Source: Shewanella sairae (GTDB taxonomy: Bacteria > Pseudomonadota > Gammaproteobacteria > Enterobacterales > Shewanellaceae). From it: a stretch of 64,000 bases of DNA. Location: positions 1-64,000 of the forward strand of contig NZ_JAKILT010000010.1 of the NCBI RefSeq assembly GCF_023283535.1, in the 5' to 3' direction. Below the pieces are notes generated by a model, which saw nothing but the letters and a program-made list of their open reading frames with translations, did not search any database and was not told the origin of the DNA. Shown one piece after another: positions 47,984 to 60,342 of the stretch (within the stretch, counting starts at the first letter, position 1; each line of letters begins with the position of its first letter). Made by a program: the position numbers and the translations under genes.

Positions 47984-49371
47984 TGGTTTTCCATTATGGT
48001 AGAAAGCGTCTGATAATCAGGCTTGCCATTCGACAACCTAGGCAGTTCAGCTATGTGTTGCAATTTAAATAAACTTGGATGTAGCCCTAGATACTGAACA
48101 GCAAAGTCTGCTAGCCGTTGCATATCGTCAGCTTGGTCATAAACCAGTTGTAAGGCTTCATCTTTTCCTAAAGCCCATACGTTACCACCTTGAGCTGTTT
48201 CAAGTAGGCTCTCAATATGATCTAGAGATAAACGCTTACCTCTCACTTTAATAAAGCGCCTTTTTCGACCACATATACGGTACAGCCCAGACGTCGTCAA
48301 CTCGGCAATATCGCCGGTAGCCAATTCCTGACAATAACTATCCCCAAGTAAATCAAGGTAGTTACTCGCGTAGCCAAGCATCACATTATCGCCTTGATAA
48401 AACAGCTCTCCAGCTATGCCAGGACGAGTGATTAATGCTCCAAGTTCATCTTTTAGGTAAAGACGCCCACCTGGAATGGCCTTGCCAATACAATCGCCAT
48501 CAGACGCTAAATGTTCTGGTGGTAAATAGGCAATACGTGCTGTCGCTTCTGTTTGTCCATACATCAGATATAATTGCCAAGCTTTATCTTTTGCTAAGGC
48601 TGTAAAATGGCTAACCAATGTACTTGGCAGCTTTCCACCTGCTTGCGTTAAATAACGCAAGCTAGGTAAATTCATACGTTCAATTCGCAGATTTTTAAGC
48701 ATCTGATAACTAAAAGGCACACCAGATAAAACCGTGACTTTAAAATCAGTAACTTGCTGCCAAAACGCTCGACTTAACATCGACTCATCTGACAGTAAAA
48801 TACAGGCTCCCAGCCAAAGGTGGGAGTTTAGTATCGATAACCCATAACTGTAATGTAGCGGTAGGCAAGTGATTGCAATATCATCAGTGCGCATAGGCAG
48901 GTATTCGCTAATTGACTTAGCATTGCTGATGATATTTTTGCGGCTAAGCATGACAGCTTTAGGCGCGCCGGTGCTACCCGATGTGCTTAGTAGCAAAGAT
49001 AAATCATGCCGGACACCCTGCATATTTGTTGCAATCTCACGATCGTCACCATCAGCCACATCGAGTAACCAAGTAACGCGGTAAGCCGTCATCAACTGCT
49101 CATTCACTGATTCAGTTTGTTGTCCATCAAGCAGCAATAGCGGGATCCCAGCATCCATAGAGGCAAGGTAAGTGATTACCGATGAAAAAGTTGGTTGTAG
49201 CGCTAACGCACAAACTTGGCCAGGTGCAATTTTAGCCAACAGCAATACTTTTCTAGTTTGTATTGCTTTTTGTAGCTGACTATAACTTAGCTGTTTGTCA
49301 CCATATAATAACGCTGCTCGTTCGCCGAGACCTGCCGCTATATGGCTATCAAATTGAGTTTGCCAATACAT
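47980..49371 (-). CDS. AMP-dependent acyl synthetase/ligase
   Basis: The product is 463 residues from ATG 49371; a TTG four codons earlier is possible. It is an ANL-superfamily adenylation enzyme with the P-loop-like STSGSTGAPKAVML (129-142), YGLSILNSH, LMYGQTEATARIAYLP and the hinge GRKRRFIKVRGKRLS followed by a short C-terminal lid. It probably activates a carboxylic acid and loads the ACP encoded 17 bp upstream. Substrate unknown. Confidence 0.88.
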   Translation of the reverse strand: MYWQTQFDSHIAAGLGERAALLYGDKQLSYSQLQKAIQTRKVLLLAKIAPGQVCALALQPTFSSVITYLASMDAGIPLLLLDGQQTESVNEQLMTAYRVTWLLDVADGDDREIATNMQGVRHDLSLLLSTSGSTGAPKAVMLSRKNIISNAKSISEYLPMRTDDIAITCLPLHYSYGLSILNSHLWLGACILLSDESMLSRAFWQQVTDFKVTVLSGVPFSYQMLKNLRIERMNLPSLRYLTQAGGKLPSTLVSHFTALAKDKAWQLYLMYGQTEATARIAYLPPEHLASDGDCIGKAIPGGRLYLKDELGALITRPGIAGELFYQGDNVMLGYASNYLDLLGDSYCQELATGDIAELTTSGLYRICGRKRRFIKVRGKRLSLDHIESLLETAQGGNVWALGKDEALQLVYDQADDMQRLADFAVQYLGLHPSLFKLQHIAELPRLSNGKPDYQTLSTIMENQ

Positions 49372-49388
49372 ATCGGGTACCAAACTGA

Positions 49389-49619
49389 TTAATCTAGGTA
49401 CTTAGCCAAAATGGTTTTCGCTTTCGCCACTGAACTCATATCAATAATATCGTCAGTATCCAGCATCACATCAAACTCAGCTTCTAATTCAGCAACCAGC
49501 ATCATGTGCGCGGTTGAATCCCACTGAGGAATACTATTGTACTTAAGCTCGTCAGTGACTAATGCACCATCTATTGCTAAAGCGCTTACAAAACATTGGA
49601 TCAATTTTTCTTGGTTCAT
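49389..49619 (-). CDS. acyl carrier protein (first of two)
   Basis: The 76-residue protein has the carrier motif QWDSTAHMMLV, with Ser35 as the phosphopantetheine site. The WDS form is more like stand-alone carrier proteins of ligase systems than like AcpP. It is placed between an SDR reductase and the AMP ligase, which likely loads it. Confidence 0.88.
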   Translation of the reverse strand: MNQEKLIQCFVSALAIDGALVTDELKYNSIPQWDSTAHMMLVAELEAEFDVMLDTDDIIDMSSVAKAKTILAKYLD

Positions 49620-49630
49620 ATTATTCTCGA

Positions 49631-50380
49631 TTAAATCAACATTCCGCCGTCGACCCCTATGGTCTGGCCTGTAACGTATTGCGCCAAGTCAGACGCAAGA
49701 AATAACGCGGTATTGGCAACATCTTGCGGAGTGCCTTTTCTACCCATCGCAATAGATTGCAATGTTTGATTCTGCTTATCTACAGATAAAGACTCATTCA
49801 TCTGGGTATCGATAAATCCTGGTGCGATAGCGTTCACTCTTATTTGTGTAGCCGCCAATTCTTTGGCAAGAGATTTGGTAATACCGATAACGGCGGCCTT
49901 ACTACCGCCATATACACTATCGCCACTACTACCAACACAACCAATAATTGAGGCCATATTGATAATGCTGCCACCGCCATTTCTCGCCATCAGCCTACTA
50001 GCATATTGGCTAGTGTATATAACGCTAAAAGAGTTAGAGGCAAATGTCTGTTGGATCTGTTCTGCTGACACCATACCAACCAGCGAATGCTCCAAAATAC
50101 CTGCATTATTCACTAACACATCTAACGTTTTAGTCAGTTTAAATAGAGCTTGAAAACCTTGTTTTACTTGTTTTGCATCACTGACATCAAAGGCTAAGCT
50201 ATGCACTCTATCGCCATAGAGCTGTTTTAACTCATTCTCGAGTGCTTTCAAACTGCTCTCGTCACGGCCATTAAGATAAACAGTGGCTCCTTGAGCGGCA
50301 AAGGTCGCAGCAATTGCACGGCCAATACCACGACTTGCTCCTGTAATCAGCACATGTTTATCCACTAGCATTTGGTTCAT
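49631..50380 (-). CDS. SDR reductase (FabG-like)
   Basis: The 249-residue classical SDR has TGASRGIG (13-20), NNAG (91-94), Ser144 region and Tyr157-x3-Lys161 (SVYGGSKAAV), ending with a FabG-like YVTGQTIGVDGGM. AAGGAGC precedes the ATG. It most likely reduces a 3-oxoacyl group bound to one of the operon's carrier proteins to a 3-hydroxyacyl group; a sugar substrate cannot be excluded. Confidence 0.88.
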   Translation of the reverse strand: MNQMLVDKHVLITGASRGIGRAIAATFAAQGATVYLNGRDESSLKALENELKQLYGDRVHSLAFDVSDAKQVKQGFQALFKLTKTLDVLVNNAGILEHSLVGMVSAEQIQQTFASNSFSVIYTSQYASRLMARNGGGSIINMASIIGCVGSSGDSVYGGSKAAVIGITKSLAKELAATQIRVNAIAPGFIDTQMNESLSVDKQNQTLQSIAMGRKGTPQDVANTALFLASDLAQYVTGQTIGVDGGMLI

Positions 50381-50390
50381 GCTTAGCTCC

Positions 50391-50945
50391 TTAATATCGA
50401 ATAAATCTAGCTAAGGGATCCCGAGCAGCGATATAAGATTGTGGCTCTAAACTCATCGCAATTTGACCTAGGGAATTCTCGCCAAGCTGCTGATAACCAC
50501 ACTTAATATTAAATCGCAGTGCGGCACTATTATGACTTAATACAATGGCATCAAGTCGCTTTAAACCTAATTCAAAAAAAGCCATATCATTTAATGCAAA
50601 CGCAACACAAAATGGCACAATATTACTGCGGTATTGCTCTGGGTATATATATAAACCAGGTTCACCTGTGCCAACGGTTTTATCAATGGCTAAAATAGAA
50701 GCTACGCCAATTGGCTGCTCTTTAAACATTATTAACCAATAAGCTCGGCTGCTATCATCAGCAAGTCCTGAATACCAAGCCTGTTGCTGTGCTTCAGATA
50801 TCTCTCGCTGATCCAGCATAAACTGCTGTATTGATGGACTGTTTCGCCACTGCCTGACCATTTCTAAGTGTTCCGGCTCAATCGGCGTTAACGTCACGCC
50901 ATATCGTTCGAATGTTGGCGGCCAATGAGGTTTATCGCTGTTCAT
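50391..50945 (-). CDS. pseH: PseH-like GNAT N-acetyltransferase
   Basis: The 184-residue GNAT protein has WRNSPSIQQFMLDQREIS near residues 29-46, typical of PseH, and an acetyl-CoA-binding region around YPEQYRSNIVPFCVA. PseH N-acetylates UDP-4-amino-4,6-dideoxy-AltNAc in the third step of pseudaminic acid synthesis. It overlaps pseI by 4 bp, and its position in the pse gene set supports the call. Confidence 0.82.
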   Translation of the reverse strand: MNSDKPHWPPTFERYGVTLTPIEPEHLEMVRQWRNSPSIQQFMLDQREISEAQQQAWYSGLADDSSRAYWLIMFKEQPIGVASILAIDKTVGTGEPGLYIYPEQYRSNIVPFCVAFALNDMAFFELGLKRLDAIVLSHNSAALRFNIKCGYQQLGENSLGQIAMSLEPQSYIAARDPLARFIRY

Positions 50946-51997
50946 TTTGCAAGCATATCCCAGTTCAATGCAGTCCCCGCGTTAATATCGTACTTAGCAG
51001 ACTGACCTATAAATTCAGCCATATGTTTTGGCGCAAGCCCTAGTCCTGGCCTAACTGAACGTATATTGTGCGACGAAAATACCTCGCCTTGACGCATATC
51101 TTGAGATACGTATAGCGAACGACGGAACTTAACCGACTCTCGCTCTTGACCAACGGGTCCGTAACTCACCTTACCTAGCGCTATATGAGCTCTTCTGCTC
51201 TCTTGAACCAATATGGCGAACTCATCAGGCTCCATAGAGAAGTCAGCATCGACACCACCGAGTGTTCGATCTAATACGAAATGCTTCTCTAATACACTAG
51301 CTCCCAGAGCAACAGCGGCAATTGACACACCTATACCTAAGGTATGATCTGACAAACCAGACTGACAATTAAACCTCTGTGCTAAGTCAGGTATCGTCAT
51401 TAGATTGGCGTCAACGGGATCCGCTGGGTAATGGCTTGTACACTTTAATAAAATGAGTTGCTCACAGCCTTCACGGCGCAGCAATTCAACAGACTCGGTC
51501 AACTCAGCTTCAGTAGCCATACCCGTTGACATAATTACGGGCTTACCTGTACGAGCGACAGCCGTAAGTAATTGATGGTCAGTGTTTTCAAATGAGGCTA
51601 CCTTGTAACAAGGCACATCAAGCGTTTCCAAGAACTCTACGGCAGTAACATCAAATGGTGAACTAAAAGCCACTAACCCTAATGATTTCGCGTAATCAAA
51701 CAAAGGTTTATGCCATTCCCATGGCGTCATCGCTTTCTGATACAGGCTGTGCAACGACTCACCACGCCATAAGTTGGCATCGTCGTTAATCATAAATTCA
51801 CCATGGTTAACATCAAGAGTCATGGTATCGGCTGTATATGTTTGTAACTTGATAGCTTGAACCCCAGTTGCTGCGGCCGCTTTTATCATTTCCATTGCTG
51901 TATCAAGAGATTGCCCATGATTACCTGAAAGCTCAGCTATCACAAACGGTACTTCTTCTGTGCCAATTCGGTGGCTTAATATCTTAATATGCTGCAT
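50942..51997 (-). CDS. pseI: pseudaminic acid synthase PseI
   Basis: The 351-residue protein has the NeuB-type barrel (VIAELSGNHGQSLD, IKLQTYTADTMT) and a C-terminal SAF antifreeze-like domain (about 290-350). It condenses the 6-deoxy-AltdiNAc sugar with phosphoenolpyruvate. The LQTYT and FSSPFD motifs fit PseI better than NeuB/LegI. Confidence 0.94.
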   Translation of the reverse strand: MQHIKILSHRIGTEEVPFVIAELSGNHGQSLDTAMEMIKAAAATGVQAIKLQTYTADTMTLDVNHGEFMINDDANLWRGESLHSLYQKAMTPWEWHKPLFDYAKSLGLVAFSSPFDVTAVEFLETLDVPCYKVASFENTDHQLLTAVARTGKPVIMSTGMATEAELTESVELLRREGCEQLILLKCTSHYPADPVDANLMTIPDLAQRFNCQSGLSDHTLGIGVSIAAVALGASVLEKHFVLDRTLGGVDADFSMEPDEFAILVQESRRAHIALGKVSYGPVGQERESVKFRRSLYVSQDMRQGEVFSSHNIRSVRPGLGLAPKHMAEFIGQSAKYDINAGTALNWDMLAK

Positions 51998-52036
51998 TTA
52001 TTTTTCCGCTGTAAATGAGTCACCCCGGCCAAGGGA

Positions 52037-53050
52037 TTAAATTACAAGTATTCTTTGCACAACTTTCGCACAACCATCAGTCGCAATGAGCTGGCTAGCA
52101 CTCTCAGCCATGTGCATAAGTTTATGTTCATCGCCCCACAAACAAAGCAATGTATGTGCCAACTTAGAAACTGTAACATCATTAGCCTTTCCTAAGTTGT
52201 AACAAATATCCTGCTGGGCAAGTAATTCAGTGGTCGGTACTTGGTTATCCGCCACTGTTATAACAATTGCAGGAAGCCCCACCATGCAGCGTTCCCAATG
52301 GCTACTGCCACCAGTGCCAATTGCCAGCCTTGCCTCGCTCATTAATTGCGCCATATAGTCACACTGAATATGCCAATTTACTTGGCTAAGATGGGCAAAC
52401 TCTTGCTTTAATTGTTGATTCCAAGGGCTTCCGCCCCCTAACACTATATCAACTGGCTCTTGCCAGCCTAATTGCTCAATCGCAGCTAAGACTTTTCGGC
52501 TATGGTTATTCGGATCTGAACCACCTAGAGACACCATTAACGAGTTATTTTTATGAATATTTGCTTTTTGGGCACAAGTAAACTCAGGACGCAGCAGACA
52601 ATAGTCGGGACCTAATAAAAGCTCACAAGCCTCAGGTACCAGTCCTTGATAACGGGTATTAATATCGGCCAGTAAATTCTGATCCAATAAAATATCACAA
52701 TCATGCTGACGATTTGCCAAATCATCGACAACCATTACCTTACGACATATCGCTCTCATCATGCCCTCATACACTGAAGAGAGCTGATAATGATCAACAA
52801 TCAAAAGATCATAATCGCGAGTTAACTGAGCTAAGCACTGACTCGCGTGCTCTAACTCATTAGTGAAGGGAGCGACTTCTAATACTTGATAACCACGCTG
52901 TTGAATAAGTCTTTGTAAGTGCCCGTTTTCTGCGGCGCACATAAAGTGACAATCAGCTTTACCATAAAGAGCATCAGCCAAGGTTAAACAACGCATGACA
53001 TGACCTGCACCAATTAAGCTTGATGCGTCAACACGGATTAAAATATTCAT
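52037..53050 (-). CDS. pseG: UDP-sugar hydrolase PseG
   Basis: The product is 337 residues from ATG 53050, which has an AAAGGG site; a GTG overlapping the pseF stop is possible but less likely. It has MurG/GT-B-like motifs: GAGHVMRCLTLADAL (with the PseG catalytic His, about residue 17), MVSLGGSDPNN and LAIGTGGSSHWERC. It removes UDP from UDP-diNAc-6-deoxyaltrose before PseI acts. Confidence 0.94.
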   Translation of the reverse strand: MNILIRVDASSLIGAGHVMRCLTLADALYGKADCHFMCAAENGHLQRLIQQRGYQVLEVAPFTNELEHASQCLAQLTRDYDLLIVDHYQLSSVYEGMMRAICRKVMVVDDLANRQHDCDILLDQNLLADINTRYQGLVPEACELLLGPDYCLLRPEFTCAQKANIHKNNSLMVSLGGSDPNNHSRKVLAAIEQLGWQEPVDIVLGGGSPWNQQLKQEFAHLSQVNWHIQCDYMAQLMSEARLAIGTGGSSHWERCMVGLPAIVITVADNQVPTTELLAQQDICYNLGKANDVTVSKLAHTLLCLWGDEHKLMHMAESASQLIATDGCAKVVQRILVI

Positions 53051-53067
53051 GAGTTTAGCCCTTTGGC

Positions 53068-53762
53068 TCACGCCCTATTAAGTAGCTGATACATTAATTC
53101 AGCTCTCAGCCAATCCTCTTCAGTATCAATATCTTGAACCCTATTTGCAGGTAAGACCAACATCGATCCCCTTTCACCGAAAACCGGACGTTCAGGATCT
53201 AAAAAGGCCTCTACTTTGCCCCAATAAAATTGACCAGCATCATGGTATGTAGCAACGAGATCTTGTGAGCGCATACCAATACTTTCTTGGTCAAAAGCAC
53301 GAGTGCCTCCGTTAGCGGTCTCAACCAAAGCACGCTGAATAGGAAAACTGAACCGGCAAGCACTAAAAACATAGTCAAATTCAGTATTCGCTTCGAGCTG
53401 TTTTAGCCCCTTAACAAGCGTATCTGACGTCAACAATGGGGACGTTGCATATAAGCAGCAACAGTGTGTTACCTGATACCCATGGTCTTTAAGCCAATTA
53501 AGTGAGTGACGAATGACGGGGGTTGTACCAGTATAATCATCAGCTAATTCATTTGGTCTAATAAAAGGAACCCATGCACCATAAGCCTCTGCTACCGAAG
53601 CGATATTAGAACAATCAGTTGATACTAATACCTTATCAAAACACCCAGTGGCTATTGCTGTTTCAATTGCGTGTGCAATCATAGGTTTGCCACAAAAGTC
53701 TTTGATATTTTTATGGGGAATACGTTTACTGCCACCGCGGGCAGGGATCACTGCTATCTTCA

Positions 53763-53763
<1 letters not shown>
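53068..53763 (-). CDS. pseF: CMP-pseudaminic acid cytidylyltransferase PseF
   Basis: The product is 231 residues from the ATG at 53763 that overlaps the pseC stop (TAATG). It has the CMP-sugar synthetase motif IPARGGSKRIPHKN (6-19), LYATSPLLT and the VQDIDTEEDW C-terminal motif. It activates pseudaminic acid as CMP-Pse, the donor for Maf enzymes. Confidence 0.95.
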
Positions 53764-56644
<2,881 letters not shown>

Positions 56645-59116
56645 ATGAACGTTTTTGAATCAGCAATAAAAAACCAATTTTCAATTAGTAAGTTTGGCGA
56701 ATACTATCTACCTAGCATCAATAGAGATACGTTCGAAAAAATTGATTCAAAAACCGTTTTTCAACAACGCTTTAAAGACAAGATTTTTAAACCCGACACG
56801 CTTCATATCATCATAGGGTTAGATTCTGGATTACTAGCAAATCATATCCTAAAGCAAGAGCTTGCTTCTGGAAGCAAGTATTTGTTCATCGAACTCGACG
56901 ATGCATTAGCCATGCTGAATATTGAAATAGAATCGAGGTTAGACAAATACATAAAAGTGTTAAGTTTAAGTGAATTCACTCAAGAGCTAGACAGCGGAGA
57001 CTATGATTTATATCTAATTAAAGATCAATGCCTCGTCCATCACTCTATGGGCTCAACATTGGGTATTATCGAGCAATACAGCTCACTTATAAACATCATT
57101 CAAAAGCAATTAAGCCTACGTACTGTTGATCAAAAATCTCAATTTGAGCAAAAACACTTTTTAATTCAGCAGCTTTACAACATTGCTGACAATCAGTATC
57201 CGGCATCGATGCTCAGGGGAAAATTTATAGGTAAAAGTTGTATAGTTATAGGAGGCGGTCCATCTTTAGATGAACATATTGATTGGATAAAAAATAACTA
57301 CCAAGACTTGTTTATCATCACCGTTTCGAGAATGGCAGCTAGGCTCTCTCAAGAGGGAGTCCCTGCCCATATCATAGTGTCAGTCGACCCTCAAAATATT
57401 AGTTTTGAAATCAACAGAGACATGATGGAACTCGCCAATGAAAGCTTGTTTATCAACTCTCACCACGTCAATCATCGTATACTATCCCAATGGCTTGGAA
57501 AATCTCTTTATTTGGGTACACGACTGCCTTGGCTAAAAGAAGACTTTGACAACATCCCAACTATTGGCCCCACTGTTACTAATAGTGCAGTACGAATAGC
57601 AATAGAGCTCGGATTTAAAACAATTTTACTCACTGGAGCAGACTTTTGTTACTCAAGCGTTGGTGTATCTCACGCTAAAGGAACGGTCGAAGCTAAGTCA
57701 GGGATAAATAATAGTTTTATAGGAGAATGGGTTGAAACCTATGCAGGAAATAATGCAGAAACACCTATACAGCTTGTTTACGCAGCAGCTGCATTATCGG
57801 AAGAGGCATTATTATTTCCTGAAGTTGAGATAATTAACCTGTCAGAAAATGCAGCAAAGCTAAAAGGGATTAGCCATAAGTGCATTGAAACTATAGAGCT
57901 CGTTCCGGCTCAAATATCTCCTTTCGAGTTGTTAAAATTAATACCTGACCATCAACAAAGTAAAGCAAGCCACCTTAAAGACATGTTTGTACAACTCGGT
58001 AAATCAATTGATGAGTTAAAAGTAATCAAAGAGCTTGCTAAAAAAGCGATTGCACTTAACCTACAAGCAAAGTCGGTTAGTACACAATCCAATAGAAATC
58101 GCAGTATTATTGCAAAAGTCGATAAAATTGAAAAAAGACTTAATGGAGAACATAACGAAGTATCCCAGGCTATAAAGTTTTATGGGTATTATGAATTTTC
58201 AAAGTTTTTAACAACTAAAGAAGCAAGTAGCTGGTCTGAAGAACATATGCACAATATGACTCATCAATATTACAATGCCTTCGAGACCTTTGCTGATGAA
58301 ATGAGCCATAAGCTCCAAAAAACAATAAGCTTAGTTAAAGCCAGACAAAGCGAGCTAACTGTAGATCCAGATCTTGCGACTCTAGTTAACCATTGGCGTG
58401 ACAACAATCAACCAGGCAGAGTACTTGTAGTCGAACAACTAAGAACCAAGTTAAAATTGCCATACGACAGTCATTCAGATCAACTTCAGCAAATAACCGC
58501 AGAATATCAGTCACAGCTGACTTCAATGAAGCACCCTTATTTTTCACTTGATAAGTTAAATACCTCATTACATAACACCTTTACTAAAATCTCAGACTTA
58601 TATAAGAGCAAAAACAAATCGGGTTTAAGCCAGGTCGTAACCAGTATTGAACCTTTAGTTGAAGATGATTGTTTAGCACAGCGACTCTATTATTTAGCAC
58701 AAAGCTACCTTGCTATCCTTAACGATGACAATCAAACAGCGCTCTCTTGTTTACAAGCAATTGAACCAGACAATCAAACAGAAGTAGAGCAAAAACAGAT
58801 TTTAGTACTAGCACTAAAGCTCCACAATATTGATTTAGCTGAACAAACGTTAGAGCAAATAATTAGTTACAGCGATGAATACTTGCCACAATATGCCCAT
58901 GTACTCACACTGCAAGGTAAAAACCAGCAAGCACTCAATACCTATTTAGACTTTCTAGATAAGTATCCTACTGATATTTCAGTGCTGTTGAAACTGGGTA
59001 TTTTTCTCGCTGAAATGGGGCAAATTGATGGTGCCCGCGCAAGCTTTAATCAAGTATTGAGCATAGATCCAACCAACTTAACCGCGTCAGATTATCTACA
59101 ACAATTGCAAGGCTAA
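56645..59116 (+). CDS. Maf-type flagellin glycosyltransferase (DUF115) with C-terminal TPR
   Basis: The 823-residue protein has an N-terminal domain (about 1-180), then the DUF115/Maf core with the GGGPSLDE motif at 203-210. After that come VSVDPQN, IGPTVTNSAVRIAIELGF and ILLTGADFCYS (about 305-340), as in motility accessory factors. A helical middle (about 440-620) is followed by TPR-like repeats (about 690-823). Maf proteins transfer pseudaminic acid from CMP-Pse to Ser/Thr of flagellin in the cytoplasm before export. The adjacent pse genes support this. It is larger than typical Maf proteins (600-700 residues) because of the TPR tail. Confidence 0.87.
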   Translation: MNVFESAIKNQFSISKFGEYYLPSINRDTFEKIDSKTVFQQRFKDKIFKPDTLHIIIGLDSGLLANHILKQELASGSKYLFIELDDALAMLNIEIESRLDKYIKVLSLSEFTQELDSGDYDLYLIKDQCLVHHSMGSTLGIIEQYSSLINIIQKQLSLRTVDQKSQFEQKHFLIQQLYNIADNQYPASMLRGKFIGKSCIVIGGGPSLDEHIDWIKNNYQDLFIITVSRMAARLSQEGVPAHIIVSVDPQNISFEINRDMMELANESLFINSHHVNHRILSQWLGKSLYLGTRLPWLKEDFDNIPTIGPTVTNSAVRIAIELGFKTILLTGADFCYSSVGVSHAKGTVEAKSGINNSFIGEWVETYAGNNAETPIQLVYAAAALSEEALLFPEVEIINLSENAAKLKGISHKCIETIELVPAQISPFELLKLIPDHQQSKASHLKDMFVQLGKSIDELKVIKELAKKAIALNLQAKSVSTQSNRNRSIIAKVDKIEKRLNGEHNEVSQAIKFYGYYEFSKFLTTKEASSWSEEHMHNMTHQYYNAFETFADEMSHKLQKTISLVKARQSELTVDPDLATLVNHWRDNNQPGRVLVVEQLRTKLKLPYDSHSDQLQQITAEYQSQLTSMKHPYFSLDKLNTSLHNTFTKISDLYKSKNKSGLSQVVTSIEPLVEDDCLAQRLYYLAQSYLAILNDDNQTALSCLQAIEPDNQTEVEQKQILVLALKLHNIDLAEQTLEQIISYSDEYLPQYAHVLTLQGKNQQALNTYLDFLDKYPTDISVLLKLGIFLAEMGQIDGARASFNQVLSIDPTNLTASDYLQQLQG

Positions 59117-59131
59117 TCAGAAACCAGCCAA

Positions 59132-59179
59132 CCAATAGCAGCGACTAATACAAAAAAGTCATCATGGCGCTGCTATTGG
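59132..59179 (+). terminator. inverted repeat after the Maf gene, possible terminator
   Basis: CCAATAGCAGCG and CGCTGCTATTGG form a perfect 12-bp stem with a 24-base A-rich loop 15 bp past the stop codon. No T run follows, so it may instead be a stabilising 3' hairpin. Confidence 0.5.
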
Positions 59180-59240
59180 CGCAACTTGCAAGGTATAATG
59201 CCGGCGTTTTCCTTATTAATATCCTTGCAAGAGAGGCGCT

Positions 59241-59720
59241 GTGGCACATACCTATATTCCATTTGAACAATACAAACGTAAGTGGATCTTTAATCATAAA
59301 GACCTTCCTGTGACTGATGAAGACAAGGCGCTAATCATGCCGCTTGACCAAAAATCATCGATGGAAGTTTGGAATAAATGGATTAGCAACAAAAGCAGCC
59401 GTACAGAGCAGTTCACCAAAGGTGACTGGGCAGCCAAAGACAGTGCTTGGGTAATAACTGAAGACTGGCAAGCCCCATGGGACAGTGAGGAAGCCGCTCT
59501 GCCTGAAGGTTTCAGTGAGCACTTCGATTGGGCTGATGATACTCCAGTTTATTTCTGCTACGAAAAATACCAAGTGATTGAAACTCGTTGGGATGTGTTT
59601 GTCCGTAACTGGAAGTGCTTTTTGTTCTTTGACGATGGCCCATTATTGATTTCAGCTAAACAAAAACAAGCGGCTATATTCCACCAAAGTGGTCAATTCC
59701 AATTGGGTACGCGCGGCTAA
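59241..59720 (+). CDS. DUF2947-like conserved protein
   Basis: The 159-residue soluble protein starts at a GTG behind GAGAGGC. It is rich in Trp and acidic residues (KRKWIFNHKDLPVTDEDKA, DVFVRNWKCFLFFDDGP). I recognise it as a DUF2947-type protein of gammaproteobacteria; function unknown. It has no signal peptide or membrane helix. A TATAAT at 59194-59199, flanked by copies of CTTGCAAG, probably belongs to its promoter. It is not part of the flagellar locus by content. Confidence 0.75.
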   Translation: MAHTYIPFEQYKRKWIFNHKDLPVTDEDKALIMPLDQKSSMEVWNKWISNKSSRTEQFTKGDWAAKDSAWVITEDWQAPWDSEEAALPEGFSEHFDWADDTPVYFCYEKYQVIETRWDVFVRNWKCFLFFDDGPLLISAKQKQAAIFHQSGQFQLGTRG

Positions 59721-59759
59721 ATGTAGGCGCATTATTTAATAAGAGATGAATAAGATATT

Positions 59760-60323
59760 ATGATGAAATCCGTTTCTACCCTACTACTTGCTACAAGCGT
59801 ATTACTGTCATCATCACTGCAGGCTCAAGAAATTTCTGGTGTGCAGCTTGACGATTCAATTAATATCGAAAACCAAACACTATTGTTAAATGGTGCTGGT
59901 GTGCGTAGCAAATTCTTTATCGATTTATACGTCGGTAGCTTATATGTGCCGCAAGCAATTGATAACGCTCAAGCAGCACTCGCTGCCCCCAGTGTTGCAG
60001 TGCGCCTGAACATCACTTCAGGCATGATCACTGCCGATAAAATGAAAGACGCCATCAATGAAGGTTTTGATGATGCAACTGACGGCAATACCACAGCGAT
60101 TGCAGCCAAAATCGAGCAGTTTATGGGGCTATTTAGCGCTGAGATTGTTGAAGGTGACCAATTTACGCTGCTTGCAGATAAAGCCACTGGCGTGACCGCT
60201 TATAAAAATGGTCAAGCTCAAGCAACAATTGCTGGTGAAGATTTCCGCCAAGCTGTACTTAAGATATGGTTAGGTAGTGAACCTGCCCAAGACAGCTTAA
60301 AAGACGCTATGTTGGGCAAGTAA
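59760..60323 (+). CDS. chalcone-isomerase-like periplasmic protein
   Basis: The 187-residue protein has a signal peptide (cleavage after LQA, about residue 22). The mature part fits bacterial chalcone-isomerase-like proteins: LNGAGVRSKFFIDLYVGSLYVP near the N-terminus, a TADKMKDAINEGF helix and a C-terminal FRQAVLKIWLGSEPAQDSLKDAMLG. Such bacterial proteins usually lack true chalcone isomerase activity; the role is unknown. It lies 39 bp after the DUF2947-like gene and may be co-transcribed. Confidence 0.85.
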   Translation: MMKSVSTLLLATSVLLSSSLQAQEISGVQLDDSINIENQTLLLNGAGVRSKFFIDLYVGSLYVPQAIDNAQAALAAPSVAVRLNITSGMITADKMKDAINEGFDDATDGNTTAIAAKIEQFMGLFSAEIVEGDQFTLLADKATGVTAYKNGQAQATIAGEDFRQAVLKIWLGSEPAQDSLKDAMLGK

Positions 60324-60342
60324 CAGACACTTTAGCGTCTAG

